A DNA stretch of 64,000 nucleotides from GCA-2746795 sp963747345 (GCA_963747345.1 CAVVFA010000008.1:1-64000); one strand, 5' to 3'. Shown: positions 29,904 to 39,662, counted from the first letter of the stretch. Program-made: numbers and translations. Notes: generated by a model not told the origin, from the sequence alone.

Positions 29904-30475
29904 GTGCTTGCGTGAGGTCTTGGGGGGTGTTGATGTTGGCGAAGGAACGGCCGTTTCCCCCCACCTTCTCTATCTCTTCCCGCTTCACATAGCGCACAGT
30001 CACCTGCCCAAAAAAGCGCGTAATCTTCAACTGCTTTGCCTTGCAAATTGTCCTCAATGGGGGACAAACAGGCCTTGCTGTAAATGGCGTGCAGCGGTTC
30101 AGGGAATTTGTCCCAGAGCGGCACGACCACATCGGCGGTGTGGCGCAGGGAGATGAGGTATTGCAGTAACGGCCGTTCTAACCAAGGCATATCGCAAGCC
30201 ACCACAAGGGTATGGGGATGGGTCGCATGAGAAACGGCCGTGAAGATGCCGCCCAGCGGGCCATGATCGGGATAAATATCACCCACAGTTTCGACACCTA
30301 AATACGCATATGGCTCTGGATTATTGGTGACGATAAATGTTTCTGCGCCTAAATCCGCTACGTGGGCGAGTACCGTTTCTATCATCGGACGGCCGTTATA
30401 CGGCACAAACGATTTATCCTCGCCCATACGGCTGCTTTGCCCACCTGCTTGAATAGCGATTGTTATTGGAATCAT
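29884..30475 (-). CDS. mobA: Molybdenum cofactor guanylyltransferase, one frame break
   Basis: Attaches GMP to molybdopterin. The N-terminal nucleotide motif is ITIAIQAGGQSSRMGEDKSF; then GDIYPDHGPLGGIFTAV, VVACDMPWLERPLLQYL, PLHAIYSKACLSPIEDNL. The C-terminus INTPQDLTQAQ is in another frame. The break near 30035 is an extra A in GGCAAAGCAG; with GGCAAGCAG the protein reads on. I chose ATG 30475; upstream codons lie in the heptad repeat. A molybdoenzyme must exist elsewhere in the genome. Confidence 0.88.
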
Positions 30476-30478
30476 AGG

Positions 30479-30540
30479 TAGAGATTGGAGATTAGAGATT
30501 GGAGATTGCGGGCTACCCAATCTCCAATCTCTAATCTCAG
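30479..30540. repeat. AGATTAG/AGATTGG heptad hairpin, copy 2
   Basis: Left arm GAGATTGGAGATTAGAGATT, right arm its reverse complement (AATCTCC and AATCTCT units), loop about CGGGCTACC. It fills the whole gap between mobA and hemW; the hemW stop follows directly. Confidence 0.88.
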
Positions 30541-31747
30541 TCATATAAACCGGTAAAAGACTTGATTGCTTAAAAAATAGGCTTTTTCTGTGAGATACAA
30601 ACGGCCGTTTTCCACTTTCAACATCTCCCATTCAACCAATTGAGAGACAACGCCAGGGAACGCTTCATCCAGCGATTGGCCGAAGCGGGTCTCAAACGCG
30701 GCCAAATCCAGGCCTTCTTGCAGGAGGCGCAGTTGGGTCATGACGGCGTCTGACATGGCTTCGGCTGGGGTGATGGGGTGGTGTTCGGTAACGGCCGTTG
30801 TCAGCGGATAGGGCAACAGTTCTTCTTCTTCCAGGCGGCGCAGATAAACACGGGGCTGTTTGACATTGGCATAGCGCGTGCCACCGGCATGACCATGTGC
30901 GCCCGCGCCAATGCCCAGATACTCGCCATCCCGCCAATACGTTAAATTGTGGCGACAATCTTTGCCCGGTTGTGCCCAGTTGGAGATTTCATAATGGACA
31001 TAGCCATGCTGCGCCAGTATTTCCCGCGCAAACTGGTATTGGTCGGCGGCTAAATCGGGGTCTGGAAGGGAGAAATGGCCGTTATCCAGCCAGCGCTGCA
31101 TCGGCGTGCCAGGTTCAATCGTGAGGCAGTAGAGGCTAAAATGGGGCGGCTCTAATGCTAGCACCGCCTCAATGCTTTGCCGCCATGTCACGCAGCGTTT
31201 GTCCGGGCAAGCCATAAATCAAATCCAGATTGAAATTGCTTAAGCCAACCCGTCGCGCCATCGCCACTGCCTCAATCACGGTGGCAAAATCATGCTCCCG
31301 TTCCAGCAAGGCCAATTCACTGGCAACGGCACTCTGCACACCAAAACTGATGCGATTCACGCCGGCTTCAGCCACAGCCGCCAAATACGCCTCATCCACT
31401 GTGCCAGGATTGGCTTCCATGGTGATTTCAGGGTTCTCCATCTTCTCAAAACAGCGGTCTACCGTTCCCAAAATCTGGGCGATGGTATCCGGCGGCATCA
31501 GAGACGGGGTACCGCCGCCAAAAAAGACGGTGCTAAACGGTCGCTGAGTCTGTCGAAGCGGTCGAAGCGGTCGCTGAGCTTGTCGAAGCGGTCGAAGCGC
31601 CACCCGTTCAATTTCCGCACACACCCCATCTGCATAAGCTCGCTTTAGGTCACCCAAACTGGTGTACGTATTAAAATCACAATACGAACAGCGGTGACGG
31701 CAGAAAGGAATATGAATGTAGATGCTGAGGTTTTCTTGAGATTTCAC
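30541..31747 (-). CDS. hemW: HemW-like radical SAM protein, one frame break
   Basis: Radical SAM protein of the HemN/HemW class. The cluster motif is C16-R-H-R-C20-S-Y-C23 after IYIHIPF; then FFGGGTPSLMPPDTI, ITMEANPGTVDEAYL, NRISFGVQSA, NFNLDLIYGLPGQTL and, in the second frame, HFSLYCLTIEPGTPMQ and HYEISNWAQPGKDCRHNLTY. The initial Cys-x3-Cys-x2-Cys without the extra HemN motif favours HemW, a heme chaperone. The break is near 31190. Residues about 52-72 (A-L-R-P-L-R-Q-A-Q-R-P) are encoded by three tandem GCTTCGACAAGCTCAG-type repeats. Confidence 0.9.
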
Positions 31748-31900
31748 GTATTTGTGTTGTCCGTAGCCTATAGTCAGTTTTCAGTTTAGGGTAAATGGGT
31801 TAAGATTTTGTTATCAATCTAATTTCTTTATTGTCTCGAGCAACAGCATAACGTATCATAATCATTAGTTCAACCTTCGTAACTATACAGGTGTTAATTT

Positions 31901-31972
31901 TTCACTCGAGAGACCCTAAGGGTTTTGTATAACGCAGCATTGAATCACTCGAGGTCAAACCCTTAGGGTCTG
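31901..31972. repeat. CCCTAAGGG element, copy B
   Basis: Bounded by ACTCGAGAGACCCTAAGGG and ACCCTTAGGGTCTG, with CTCGAG and TTCAAT (reverse strand) inside. It is the reverse-oriented homologue of 22975-23049. It lies in the 294-bp divergent gap between hemW and the histidine kinase, which otherwise holds a short CATCGTTCATCAT repeat (about 31990-32030) and no gene. Confidence 0.88.
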
Positions 31973-32041
31973 TACAGTTATCAACCTTCATTCGTCATCC
32001 ATCATCGTTCATCATCGTTCATCACTTTCAGGAAATGACTC

Positions 32042-33277
32042 ATGAATACAAAGCCCATCTCTGTTAATCCACAAACACTAGCGCGATTGGTAGAAATTAG
32101 CCGCATTTTGAATTCGGCTACCAATGTAGATACGCTGCTCCGCTATATCATCAAACAAGCCGCTGATTTAACGGGAGCTGAAGCCGCTTCTATTCTCTTG
32201 CTAGACCCGCAAACACGCCAACTTCACTTCCGCGCTTCCTCCAATGAAAATCATAGCGGCATGGTAAACATTCCCGTGCCGTTGGATAGCAGCATCGCAG
32301 GCGCGATTCTGACTGAAAATCGCCCGATGCTTATCAGCGATGTTAGCAAAGATCCGCGCTGGAATCCGGCCGTCGCCACGACCATCCAATTTGAGACGGA
32401 ATCTATCCTGGGTGTGCCGATGCATGCTGTTGACCGGGAACCGATTGGGGTTTTAGAGGCGTTGAATAAGCAAAACGGCCGTTTCTCCCGTGAAGATGCG
32501 AAAACTTTAGTCATTCTGGCCGACATCGCAGGGGTAGCCATCGAACGCGCCCGTCTTGCCGAAAATTTACAGCAAGCATATGAAGAACTGAACGAACTCG
32601 ACCAACTCAAAACCGACTTCATCGCCGTTGCTTCGCATGAACTACGCACCCCGCTGTCTGTCATCATGGGCTATGTCTCGTTTTTGCGCGAAGAGGCGAA
32701 CGAAACCCAGGCCAGCCAGTTAGACAGTGTGATGGGGGCGGCCATCCACCTGCGCGATCTGATCCAAGCGATGCTCAACTTGCGCTATGTCGATGGCGGT
32801 GAGACCACGCTCAACCTCAGCCCGATCAATCTGGTTGAACTTGCTCGGGAAATTTCAGCAGCCTTCCAGGAAACGGCCGTTGCCAAACATCAAACCATAC
32901 ACATCGAGCTGCCCACAAAACCCATTCTCGTCCAAGCAGACAAAAATGTGCTGGAAGTCGCCCTCAACAACCTCATGAACAACGCCATTCGCTTCACACC
33001 CGACAAAGGCAGCATTACAATTCGGCTCAAACAACAAGGTGTAGAGGCGTGGTTGACCATCAGCGACAATGGCATCGGCATTGCCCCTGATAAATTAGAG
33101 CGTATTTTCAACCGTTTCTACCAGCTTGAACCGGCCTTGGTACGCCAACATGGCGGACTGGGTATCGGGCTTTCTATTGCTAAAGATTTGGTTGAAATGC
33201 AAAACGGCCGTATTTGGGCTGAAAGTATTGAAAACCAGGGCAGCACGTTTACCATCGCCCTGCCGTTGGCTACCTGA
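32042..33277 (+). CDS. GAF-domain sensor histidine kinase
   Basis: The 411-residue soluble kinase has a GAF sensor domain (about 12-175: AASILLLDPQTRQLHF, PLDSSIAGAILTENRPMLI), then a short coiled linker. The HisKA dimerisation helix carries phospho-His199 in FIAVASHELRTPLSVIMGY. A HATPase domain follows (N box in ALNNLMNNAIRFTP, ISDNGIGIAPDKLERIFNRF, GGLGIGLSIAKDLVEMQNG). It has no membrane helix, so it senses a cytoplasmic signal. No response regulator is adjacent; it could serve the orphan regulators nearby. Confidence 0.93.
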   Translation: MNTKPISVNPQTLARLVEISRILNSATNVDTLLRYIIKQAADLTGAEAASILLLDPQTRQLHFRASSNENHSGMVNIPVPLDSSIAGAILTENRPMLISDVSKDPRWNPAVATTIQFETESILGVPMHAVDREPIGVLEALNKQNGRFSREDAKTLVILADIAGVAIERARLAENLQQAYEELNELDQLKTDFIAVASHELRTPLSVIMGYVSFLREEANETQASQLDSVMGAAIHLRDLIQAMLNLRYVDGGETTLNLSPINLVELAREISAAFQETAVAKHQTIHIELPTKPILVQADKNVLEVALNNLMNNAIRFTPDKGSITIRLKQQGVEAWLTISDNGIGIAPDKLERIFNRFYQLEPALVRQHGGLGIGLSIAKDLVEMQNGRIWAESIENQGSTFTIALPLAT

Positions 33278-33380
33278 TCTACAATCTCAGTTATACTATT
33301 CCGGGGAGCTGAATTTCTTGTCGGATTTCTTATTTATTTCGTGACTGAACCAGGAGTCAGCACGAAGGAGGGTGAAAAAA

Positions 33381-33821
33381 TTGGCGAGCATCAATCAGCT
33401 ATTACAGAACAAAGGGTTCCAAGTGTGGTCTGTTAGCCCAGACAACACGGTTTTAGAGGCACTTAAGACAATGGCCGAGAAAAATATCGGCGCAATCATT
33501 GTCTTGGAATCAGATGGCACCGTTTGCGGTATTTTCTCTGAACGAGATTATGCCCGGAAGGTTGTCTTAGCCGGCCGTTCTTCCGAAACCACCCTCGTCC
33601 GTGAAGTAATGACTGGCGAAGTTTATTACGTGCGTCCCCAAGACAGCGTAGACCGCTGCATGGCGCTCATGTCTGAAAAACGCTTCCGCCATGTTCCCGT
33701 TCTCAACGAGGACGAAGAATTAGTGGGCATTGTCTCCATCGGCGATGTCGTTAAAACAATTATTGCCGAACAAAAATTACTCATCAATCATTTGGAAGAT
33801 TTTATTACCGGCACACGTTAA
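33381..33821 (+). CDS. CBS-domain pair protein
   Basis: About 146 residues made of two CBS motifs: VWSVSPDNTVLEALKTMAEK, GAIIVLESDGTVCGIFSERD, then VREVMTGEVYYVRPQDSVDR and VPVLNEDEELVGIVSIGDVV. CBS pairs bind adenosyl nucleotides and sense energy state. I prefer TTG 33381, 8 bases after GGAGGG; a GTG at 33372 in the same frame abuts the ribosome site. It follows the kinase gene by about 100 bp, perhaps in one unit. Confidence 0.88.
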   Translation: MASINQLLQNKGFQVWSVSPDNTVLEALKTMAEKNIGAIIVLESDGTVCGIFSERDYARKVVLAGRSSETTLVREVMTGEVYYVRPQDSVDRCMALMSEKRFRHVPVLNEDEELVGIVSIGDVVKTIIAEQKLLINHLEDFITGTR

Positions 33822-33824
33822 GAA

Positions 33825-33898
33825 CTCAGTGAACAGTCAGCAGTAAACAGTGAACAGTAGACCGACTTACTGTAAACTGTTCACTGTAAACTGTTCTG
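33825..33898. repeat. CAGTGAACAGTAAACAG hairpin
   Basis: Left arm is tandem GTGAACAG/GTAAACAG units; the right arm is CTGTAAACTGTTCACTG twice. It fills the gap between the CBS and biotin-carrier genes. The same family lies within the alaX T-box (23250-23285) and within ileS (18070-18108). Confidence 0.85.
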
Positions 33899-33901
33899 AC
33901 T

Positions 33902-34417
33902 ATGACCAAATTCACTATCAACCTCGACGGCGAGGATACCGAAATTGAGGTGACACGGCAGGGCAATCACCTGCATGTCACTTACAACGGTAAAACCGCC
34001 GAACTCGAACTCATCCACACAGATGGCGCAGACTTGCTCTTGGAGCAAGTTCTGGCGAATGGTTCTCGGCAGCGTATCCGCGCGGCTGGGCATACCAGCA
34101 GTGGAGATGAACGGCAGATTTGGGTAAACGGCCGTTATCACACCTACCAGCGCGTCCGTCAACGAGGGCAAAGCGCTGGTCTCGGCGAAGGCAGTCTCGC
34201 CGCCTCCATCCCCGCCGTCGTCACCGAAATTCTCGTCACCCCCGGCGATACCGTCAGCGAAGGCGACCGGCTCATCTTGTTCGAATCGATGAAAATGGTC
34301 ATCCCCATCCAGGCTCCCTACCACGGAACCGTCACCGCCATCAACTGCGCCGCTGGCGAATCCGTGCAAGCTGGCATCGCTTTGATAGAATTACAAAAAA
34401 CGGAGAGTGGAGATTAG
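33902..34417 (+). CDS. Biotin/lipoyl carrier domain protein
   Basis: This 171-residue protein carries a C-terminal biotinyl domain (about 100-168): PAVVTEILVTPGDTVSEGD, then E-S-M-K131-M with the lysine that would be biotinylated, and GTVTAINCAAGESVQAG. The N-terminal 80 residues are beta-rich. Probably the carrier of an acyl-CoA or pyruvate-type carboxylase whose other subunits are not in the window. The last four codons and the TAG stop are part of the heptad repeat at 34404-34477, so the native end may have been altered by that repeat. Confidence 0.86.
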   Translation: MTKFTINLDGEDTEIEVTRQGNHLHVTYNGKTAELELIHTDGADLLLEQVLANGSRQRIRAAGHTSSGDERQIWVNGRYHTYQRVRQRGQSAGLGEGSLAASIPAVVTEILVTPGDTVSEGDRLILFESMKMVIPIQAPYHGTVTAINCAAGESVQAGIALIELQKTESGD

Positions 34418-34477
34418 AGATTGAAGATCATCCACGTATTCAATCTCCAGTCTCCAATCTCCAATCTCTAATCTCTT
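34404..34477. repeat. AGATTAG/AGATTGG heptad hairpin, copy 3
   Basis: Left arm GAGTGGAGATTAGAGATTG, right arm AATCTCC/AATCTCT units. It supplies the stop codon of the biotin-carrier gene and ends just before the next gene's ribosome site (GGGAGC). Confidence 0.87.
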
Positions 34478-34491
34478 AAAAGGGAGCATCC

Positions 34492-35597
34492 ATGAATCAA
34501 CAACGCATTACAAAACTGCAACAACAACTTGTCCAACAACAACTCGACGGCGTCATTTTGATGCCTGGCCCTAATTCATTTTACCTCTCTGGAATGCACA
34601 CCCACGTCAGCGAACGTCCAGTGCTGCTATTCATCCCGCAAGCAGGTGAACCAGCCGTCATCATTCCCGGGCTTGGAAGCGATGAAAGCAGAAGCCGTAG
34701 GCATTCCCGCCGAACGCATCTTCGCCTGGACAGACGAGGAATGGTTTGCCGGCGCTTTCCAAAAAGCGGCGCAAGCCCTGCAATTAGATGGCGCTCACTG
34801 GGGCGTAGAAGCCCTACTACATGCGCGTTTTAGAACTCGACGCCTTGCGTGAAGTGGCCCCTGGCCTGCAAACCAGCTACGCCGAACCCGCCTTAATGGC
34901 GCTCCGTTCCATCAAAGATGACGACGAATTAGCCGCCATGGGCAAAGCAATTGGTGCCGCCGAACGCGCCATCGAACGCCTCATTCCGCAAATCAAAATC
35001 GGCATGACGGAAAAGCAAGTGGCGGCACAACTAACCGCCCTCTTACTGGATGAAGGCGGCGATGCTATAGCGTTTGGCCCCATCGTTTCCGCTGGGCCTA
35101 ACGGAGCTTCACCCCACGCCATGCCGGGAGAACGGCCGTTAACCAATGGAGATATGCTCGTCATCGACTGGGGTGTCTTCATCGACGATTACCCCTCCGA
35201 CATCACCCGCACCTTCGCCGTCGGGGAAATCGACGACGAATTCAAACACATCTACGACATCGTGCGTCAGGCCAATGAAGCAGGCAAACAAGCCGCCAAA
35301 CCCGGCGCAACCGGCCAAGACGTGGATCGCGCCGCCCGCAAAGTGATCGCCGATGCGGGGTATGGCGACTACTTCTTCCACCGCACCGGTCACGGCCTCG
35401 GCCTGGAAGTACACGAACTACCCGGCATGGTTGAAGGCAACGACGTACCGCTGCAAGTGGGCAATGTCTTCACCGTGGAACCGGGCATCTACATCGCCGG
35501 TCGCGGCGGTGTGCGCATTGAAGATGATGTGGTAGTCACGGCCGATGGCTGCCGCTCGCTCACCAGTTTCACGCGGGATTTGATCACAGTTGGGTAA
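34492..35597 (+). CDS. M24 Xaa-Pro aminopeptidase, two frame breaks
   Basis: Cytoplasmic proline-specific aminopeptidase of about 368 residues. The N-terminal creatinase-like domain includes DGVILMPGPNSFYLSGMHTH. The catalytic domain carries the two metal Asp (VIDWGVF and YPSDITRTF), His in HRTGHGLGLEVHE, and two Glu (FTVEPGIYI and GVRIEDDVVVT). Breaks lie near 34672, in the run after IIPGLG, and near 34820. ATG has AAGGGAG upstream. It follows the biotin-carrier gene. Confidence 0.92.
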
Positions 35598-37039
35598 CAA
35601 TAAACGTGATGCGTACTGCGTGAGTCGTGAAAAATCACGACTCACGTCTCACGCATCACGCACGCTCATTTGGCTTTTTATACTGGTCGGCATGATAACG
35701 GCCGTTACCGCCTGCAATACCTCGCCACTCCCACCCACGGCAACCACGGTTGCCCTGCTGCCCGCCCCCACGCTTATACCAACTGAGATGGCTTCAATCA
35801 CACCCGCACCAGAACCCTATCCGGTAATCATCGAGCCAGTCATAACAGAGCCGCCTGCCTATCCAGCAAAGGAAACGGCCGTTCCGCAACCCGGTTATCT
35901 TGCTCCGGAAACGACTGTGCCGCTGCCAACACTCACTATTCAAGTAACGGCCGTTATCACGCAAACAAACAACCAACATACCTACCTGCCCCTCATCACC
36001 CAAGCTGAAAACAGCAATCCAGTTAATCCAGTGGATGAAACATAGTCAGTCGCATCCCCCGCTCCTGTGCCCACCCTGGATTTTGCCGCCCTCCAGGCAG
36101 AGCTGCAAGCCAATGGTCAAGATATTGGCTACGTGAAGATTGGCTTTCATGTCAGCGTTGGTGGCAACACCGAAGGGTTGGACCAGTGGATGCGGGATTT
36201 AGATGCAGCCGGTGTCCCCTTCTTTCTCAAAAGTGTAGATAATGCAGAACCCATTTTATTTGCACAGGAACTGATGAAGGAGAGCGGCGTGCCGCATACG
36301 CTCGTTTTCCGCAAAGCCAGCGGCGGCACCACCGCCAACCTGCCCAATTACGACTTGCCCCCCGCCATTGCTGCCGCAGGAGCATTGGCAGCTTCATCAA
36401 GATGCGTTCCCGCCTGAACTCGATCCCAACTATGTCTGGCTGGAAACGGTCAACGAAGTTGACAAAAACAGGTCTGAGTGGCTGGCACAGTTTGCTATCG
36501 AGACGGCCAAGTTAACCATGCGAGATGGGTACAAATGGGCCGCGTTTGGCTGGTCGTCGGGCGAGCCGGAACCGGAGCAATGGCAAACGCCGTACATGAT
36601 GGAATTCCTGCGGTTGGCTGGCGAAAACCCAGACAAACTCGCTATCGCCCTCCACGAATACAGCTATCTGGAAGACGACATCTCCCACATTTATCCGTAC
36701 AAAATCGGCCGTTTTCAGGAATTATTCCGCATTGCCGATGCGAACGGTATACCACGACCCACTGTGCTCATCACAGAATGGGGCTGGACGTACGTCCATG
36801 TGCCAGAACCGGAGCCTGCCATCAACGACATCGCCTGGGCTTCTGCCTTATACGCACCTTATCCGCAGGTAAAAGGGGCCGCTATTTGGTATCTCGGCTA
36901 CGGGGATACCTTTGGCAATATCGCCGATGAAACACAACGGCTCATCGATCCACTGCGCATCTATGCCTTGACGAATTATTTCGTTATCCCACTGCCACCG
37001 GAACAACAGCCCATCGATCCAGCACAGCACCAACCTTGA
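35590..37039 (+). CDS. Lipoprotein with glycoside-hydrolase-like domain, broken
   Basis: The N-terminus is a lipoprotein signal (TLIWLFILVGMITAVTAC, lipobox Cys), then a Pro/Thr-rich linker of about 100 residues. An in-frame TAG at 36043-36045 interrupts the linker. After it comes a TIM-barrel-like domain with a one-base break near 36383. V-N-E in ETVNEVDKNR and E in LITEWGWTY fit the acid/base and nucleophile of clan A glycosidases. The product would be exported and lipid-anchored; its substrate is unknown. Codons before the signal are encoded by the hairpin at 35605-35664, so the real start is uncertain. Confidence 0.68.
35605..35664. repeat. GTGATGCGT/ACGCATCAC hairpin
   Basis: CGTGATGCGTACTGCGTGAG and TCGTGA pair with TCACGACTCACG and ACGCATCACG. 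It lies directly after the M24 peptidase and reads through as the N-terminal codons of the lipoprotein. A related CATCACGCATCG segment lies inside a gene at 61430-61462. Confidence 0.85.
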
Positions 37040-37064
37040 GAACTGGGAACGGAGAATTTTTACC

Positions 37065-37583
37065 ATGAAACCACTTTACGGAACTGACCTCAAACGCTTT
37101 ATACGAGATTACAAACGAGAACATAAACCCAATGCCGATATTGTCGCCTTGCTGCAAAGTGTGGAGTACCCAGCCAACGTCGGCTCGATTTTTCGGGTGG
37201 CGGATGCGGTGGGCATCTCTGAACTGGTGCTGACGGGCATCACCCCCACGCCGCCCAACCCCACCATCGACAAAGTGGGGCGCTTCAAAAGCATCAGTGT
37301 GCCTTGGGGATATGAAAAAGAGCCGTTGGTGGCAATTGAGCAGTTGAAGAAGAACGGGTATCAAATTGTGGCGGTAGAGTTAGCGGAGGGCGCGGTTCCC
37401 TATCACGAATATGATTACCCTGAAAAAATCTGCCTCGTCGTCGGGCATGAAGACCACGGCGTCACCAAAGCGGTGCTCAATGAATGTGATGCGGCCGTTT
37501 TCCTGCCCATGTATGGCAAAGGGCAGTCGTTGAATGTGCACGTGGCGTTGAGTGTCGTGTTGTACCATATGCTTCATCGTTAA
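37065..37583 (+). CDS. SpoU/TrmH-family RNA 2'-O-methyltransferase
   Basis: The 172-residue SPOUT enzyme shows all three motifs: YPANVGSIFRVADAVG (motif 1), CLVVGHEDHGV (motif 2) and LPMYGKGQSLNVHVALSVVL (motif 3, knot). It methylates a ribose in rRNA or tRNA with SAM; the exact target cannot be read from the sequence. It starts at ATG 26 bp after the lipoprotein. Confidence 0.9.
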   Translation: MKPLYGTDLKRFIRDYKREHKPNADIVALLQSVEYPANVGSIFRVADAVGISELVLTGITPTPPNPTIDKVGRFKSISVPWGYEKEPLVAIEQLKKNGYQIVAVELAEGAVPYHEYDYPEKICLVVGHEDHGVTKAVLNECDAAVFLPMYGKGQSLNVHVALSVVLYHMLHR

Positions 37584-37585
37584 CG

Positions 37586-37670
37586 AAAGATTGAAGATTA
37601 AAGATTGACGATTTTCCCTCTGCCACCTTGCCACTCTGTCACTCTCCAACTTTGCCACCTTTTTTCTTTC
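37586..37670. repeat. AAGATTGAAGATTAAAGATTG and CCACCTTGCCACTC repeats
   Basis: Half-hairpin of the AGATTGA family followed by tandem TGCCACCTTGCCACTCTGTC-like units, which recur at 46374-46466. It fills the gap before the dnaN promoter region. TATACT at 37690-37695, with a weak TTTCCC 17 bases upstream, may be the dnaN promoter. Confidence 0.65.
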
Positions 37671-37747
37671 CCTTTTCAAAATAGTTTGTTATACTTTCCT
37701 CATTACAACATGCGGGACATTACAACAAAACTTTTGGGAGAATCGCC

Positions 37748-38881
37748 ATGAAAGTTTCATGCTTACAAGAAAATTTAGCAAAGGGTTTGAGTATTGTTAG
37801 TCGGGCAGTGAGTACACGCTCCACTTTGCCTGTTTTGGCTAACGTTTTGATGGCGACGGATAACGGCCGTTTGAAGCTTTCAGCCACCAATCTCGAAGTC
37901 GTTATCACCTGTTGGATTGGGGCGAAGGTAGAAGAAGAAGGGGCAATTACCGTACCAGCCCGCACGTTGAACGACCTCGTGGGACAGTTGGCACAAGAAC
38001 AGGTCTACATGACCCTAGACGAGCCGACCCAAACCTTGCACGTCACCTGCGCCAAGACCGATTCCAACATCAAAGGCATTGATGCCCAGGAATTTCCACT
38101 GATTCCCGAACCGGACCGGGAAAACCGCACTCGCGTCGAAGCGGATGTCTTTAAACAGATGATTAATCAGGTGGCCTTTGCTGCGGCTGTAGACGATACC
38201 CGCCCCACCCTGACCGGCGTCTCCACAAAATTTGAAGGCAGCAAACTGACGATGGCTGCCACCGATGGCTTCCGTCTTTCTCTCCGCGCCGCCCATATTC
38301 CCGGCTACGTCGAAAAAGCGACAAGTGTCATTATCCCCTCCCGCGCTTTGATGGAAGTGGCTCGCGTCACCAGTGACGACGTGGATGCGATTTACATCAC
38401 CTTCCCCGAAGGGCGCAACCAGATTATTTTTGACCTCGATAATATCGTCATTGTCTCGCAGCTTATTGACGGCAATTATCCTGATTACTCGCCCATCGTA
38501 CCGACGCATCACAATACCCGCGCCGTGTTAGGTACAGCCGATTTCCGCAAAGCGTGTAAAACGGCCGAGATTTTTGCCCGTGAAGCCAGCCATACGGCTC
38601 GCGTACGCATCGAGCCGGGTGACGAAATTACGCCAGGCTATGCCATCATTCAAGCCACCAGCACGGAAACGGGCGACAATGTGGCGCAAATTGATGCCAG
38701 TGTCGATGGTGAACCGATTGAAATCGCCTTCAACGTGAAATATATGGCTGACGTGCTCAACATTATCGACACTCCCCAAATCGCCCTGGAAACAACCAAC
38801 CCGATGGAACCGGGCGTCATCAAACCGGTCGGCGACAATGATTTTGTACATATCATTATGCCGATGCACTTCGGTCGATAA
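37748..38881 (+). CDS. dnaN: DNA polymerase III sliding clamp, beta subunit
   Basis: The 377-residue clamp consists of three similar domains: VSTRSTLPVLANVLMATDNG, TMAATDGFRLSLRAA and a closing IKPVGDNDFVHIIMPMHF. It forms a ring holding polymerases on DNA. ATG has GGGAG upstream. The dnaA gene and origin-type boxes are not adjacent, so this is not the common dnaA-dnaN origin locus. One AACGGCCGTT lies in the second helix region as D-N-G-R. Confidence 0.96.
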   Translation: MKVSCLQENLAKGLSIVSRAVSTRSTLPVLANVLMATDNGRLKLSATNLEVVITCWIGAKVEEEGAITVPARTLNDLVGQLAQEQVYMTLDEPTQTLHVTCAKTDSNIKGIDAQEFPLIPEPDRENRTRVEADVFKQMINQVAFAAAVDDTRPTLTGVSTKFEGSKLTMAATDGFRLSLRAAHIPGYVEKATSVIIPSRALMEVARVTSDDVDAIYITFPEGRNQIIFDLDNIVIVSQLIDGNYPDYSPIVPTHHNTRAVLGTADFRKACKTAEIFAREASHTARVRIEPGDEITPGYAIIQATSTETGDNVAQIDASVDGEPIEIAFNVKYMADVLNIIDTPQIALETTNPMEPGVIKPVGDNDFVHIIMPMHFGR

Positions 38882-38895
38882 TTTAAAAATCTAAA

Positions 38896-38975
38896 GAATC
38901 ATTACAAAGGGACGAAGAAACGAAGAAATAAAGGTTTTTTCTTGGTATCTTTGTCCCTTTGTTTCTTTGTAATAA
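38896..38975. repeat. AAAGGGAC/GTCCCTTT hairpin between convergent genes
   Basis: TTACAAAGGGACGAAGAAAC and GAAGAAA pair in part with TTTGTCCCTTTGTTTCTTTG and TAA. TTTTTT in the loop may terminate dnaN. It separates dnaN from the B3/B4 gene. Confidence 0.8.
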
Positions 38976-38981
38976 ATTCCC

Positions 38982-39660
38982 CTAATCAGTCCCGTAAACT
39001 TCTTTCAATTCAACAACCGCAGCTGGTGAAATGAGGCGCACGTAGGTTTCGATGTGGTTTAGGTGGTCGGAAACGGCCGTTTTCTCAATCCCAGGTGGCG
39101 CATAAACTGTAAAGAGAACGGCCGTTGTCTCCCCGTTAATGCTCGTGCGTTTGTCAGGCCCATAAATCACACTGGAAAGCACTCCCTCCGCATCCGCAAT
39201 AAACATATCCCTGGCCTTCAACTGGATGGCATCGCCGCGAATACCAATGAACTGCTCCTCACCTGTCGCCGCATCAATGCCAACTGGCTGCTGCACCAAA
39301 TCCAAATCATGCCCTGAGGTGAGCAGTTGGTCTTGCAGTTCGGCCATAAACATCGCTTCCACCAACGCCGCCACCCGCGGAATCGACTTTCCCTGCCACA
39401 GAATCGACTCCAACTGCCCCTGCACATGATACGATTTCTTGAATCGTTTGTAGTAGTGTGGTACGCCTGCAACACAGGCTCCGCCCGCAGCGCAGGCCGA
39501 TCATACCCCTCAAATCGCTGGCGCAGTTCCGCTTCGATTTCATCCTTGCGTGCCTCCAGTTCTGGATGATTATCAGGATTTACCACCTGCCGCATTGCCA
39601 GCACGCCCACAAATGCACCAGGGTAAGTTTGTTTCCAGTTCTCAGAAATTGAATAAACAT
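38982..39660 (-). CDS. B3/B4 tRNA-binding-domain protein, frame broken
   Basis: About 226 residues resembling the stand-alone B3/B4 domain of phenylalanyl-tRNA synthetase beta (COG3382). Parts seen are NWKQTYPGAFVGVLAMRQVV, AELRQRFEGYDRPAL and, in the second frame, YKRFKKSYHVQGQLESIL, LTSGHDLDLVQQPVGI and EGVLSSVIYGPDKRTS. Breaks lie near 39455 and probably just after the ATG at 39660. The DinB stop is at 39663 with ACGGAG as ribosome site. Stand-alone B3/B4 proteins may hydrolyse mis-charged or D-aminoacyl tRNA (family inference). It holds two AACGGCCGTT copies within 60 bp. Confidence 0.8.
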
Positions 39661-39662
39661 GA

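Noticed and set aside
37748..38881. Replication origin near dnaN
   Set aside because: No dnaA, recF or gyrB nearby and no cluster of TTATCCACA-like boxes.
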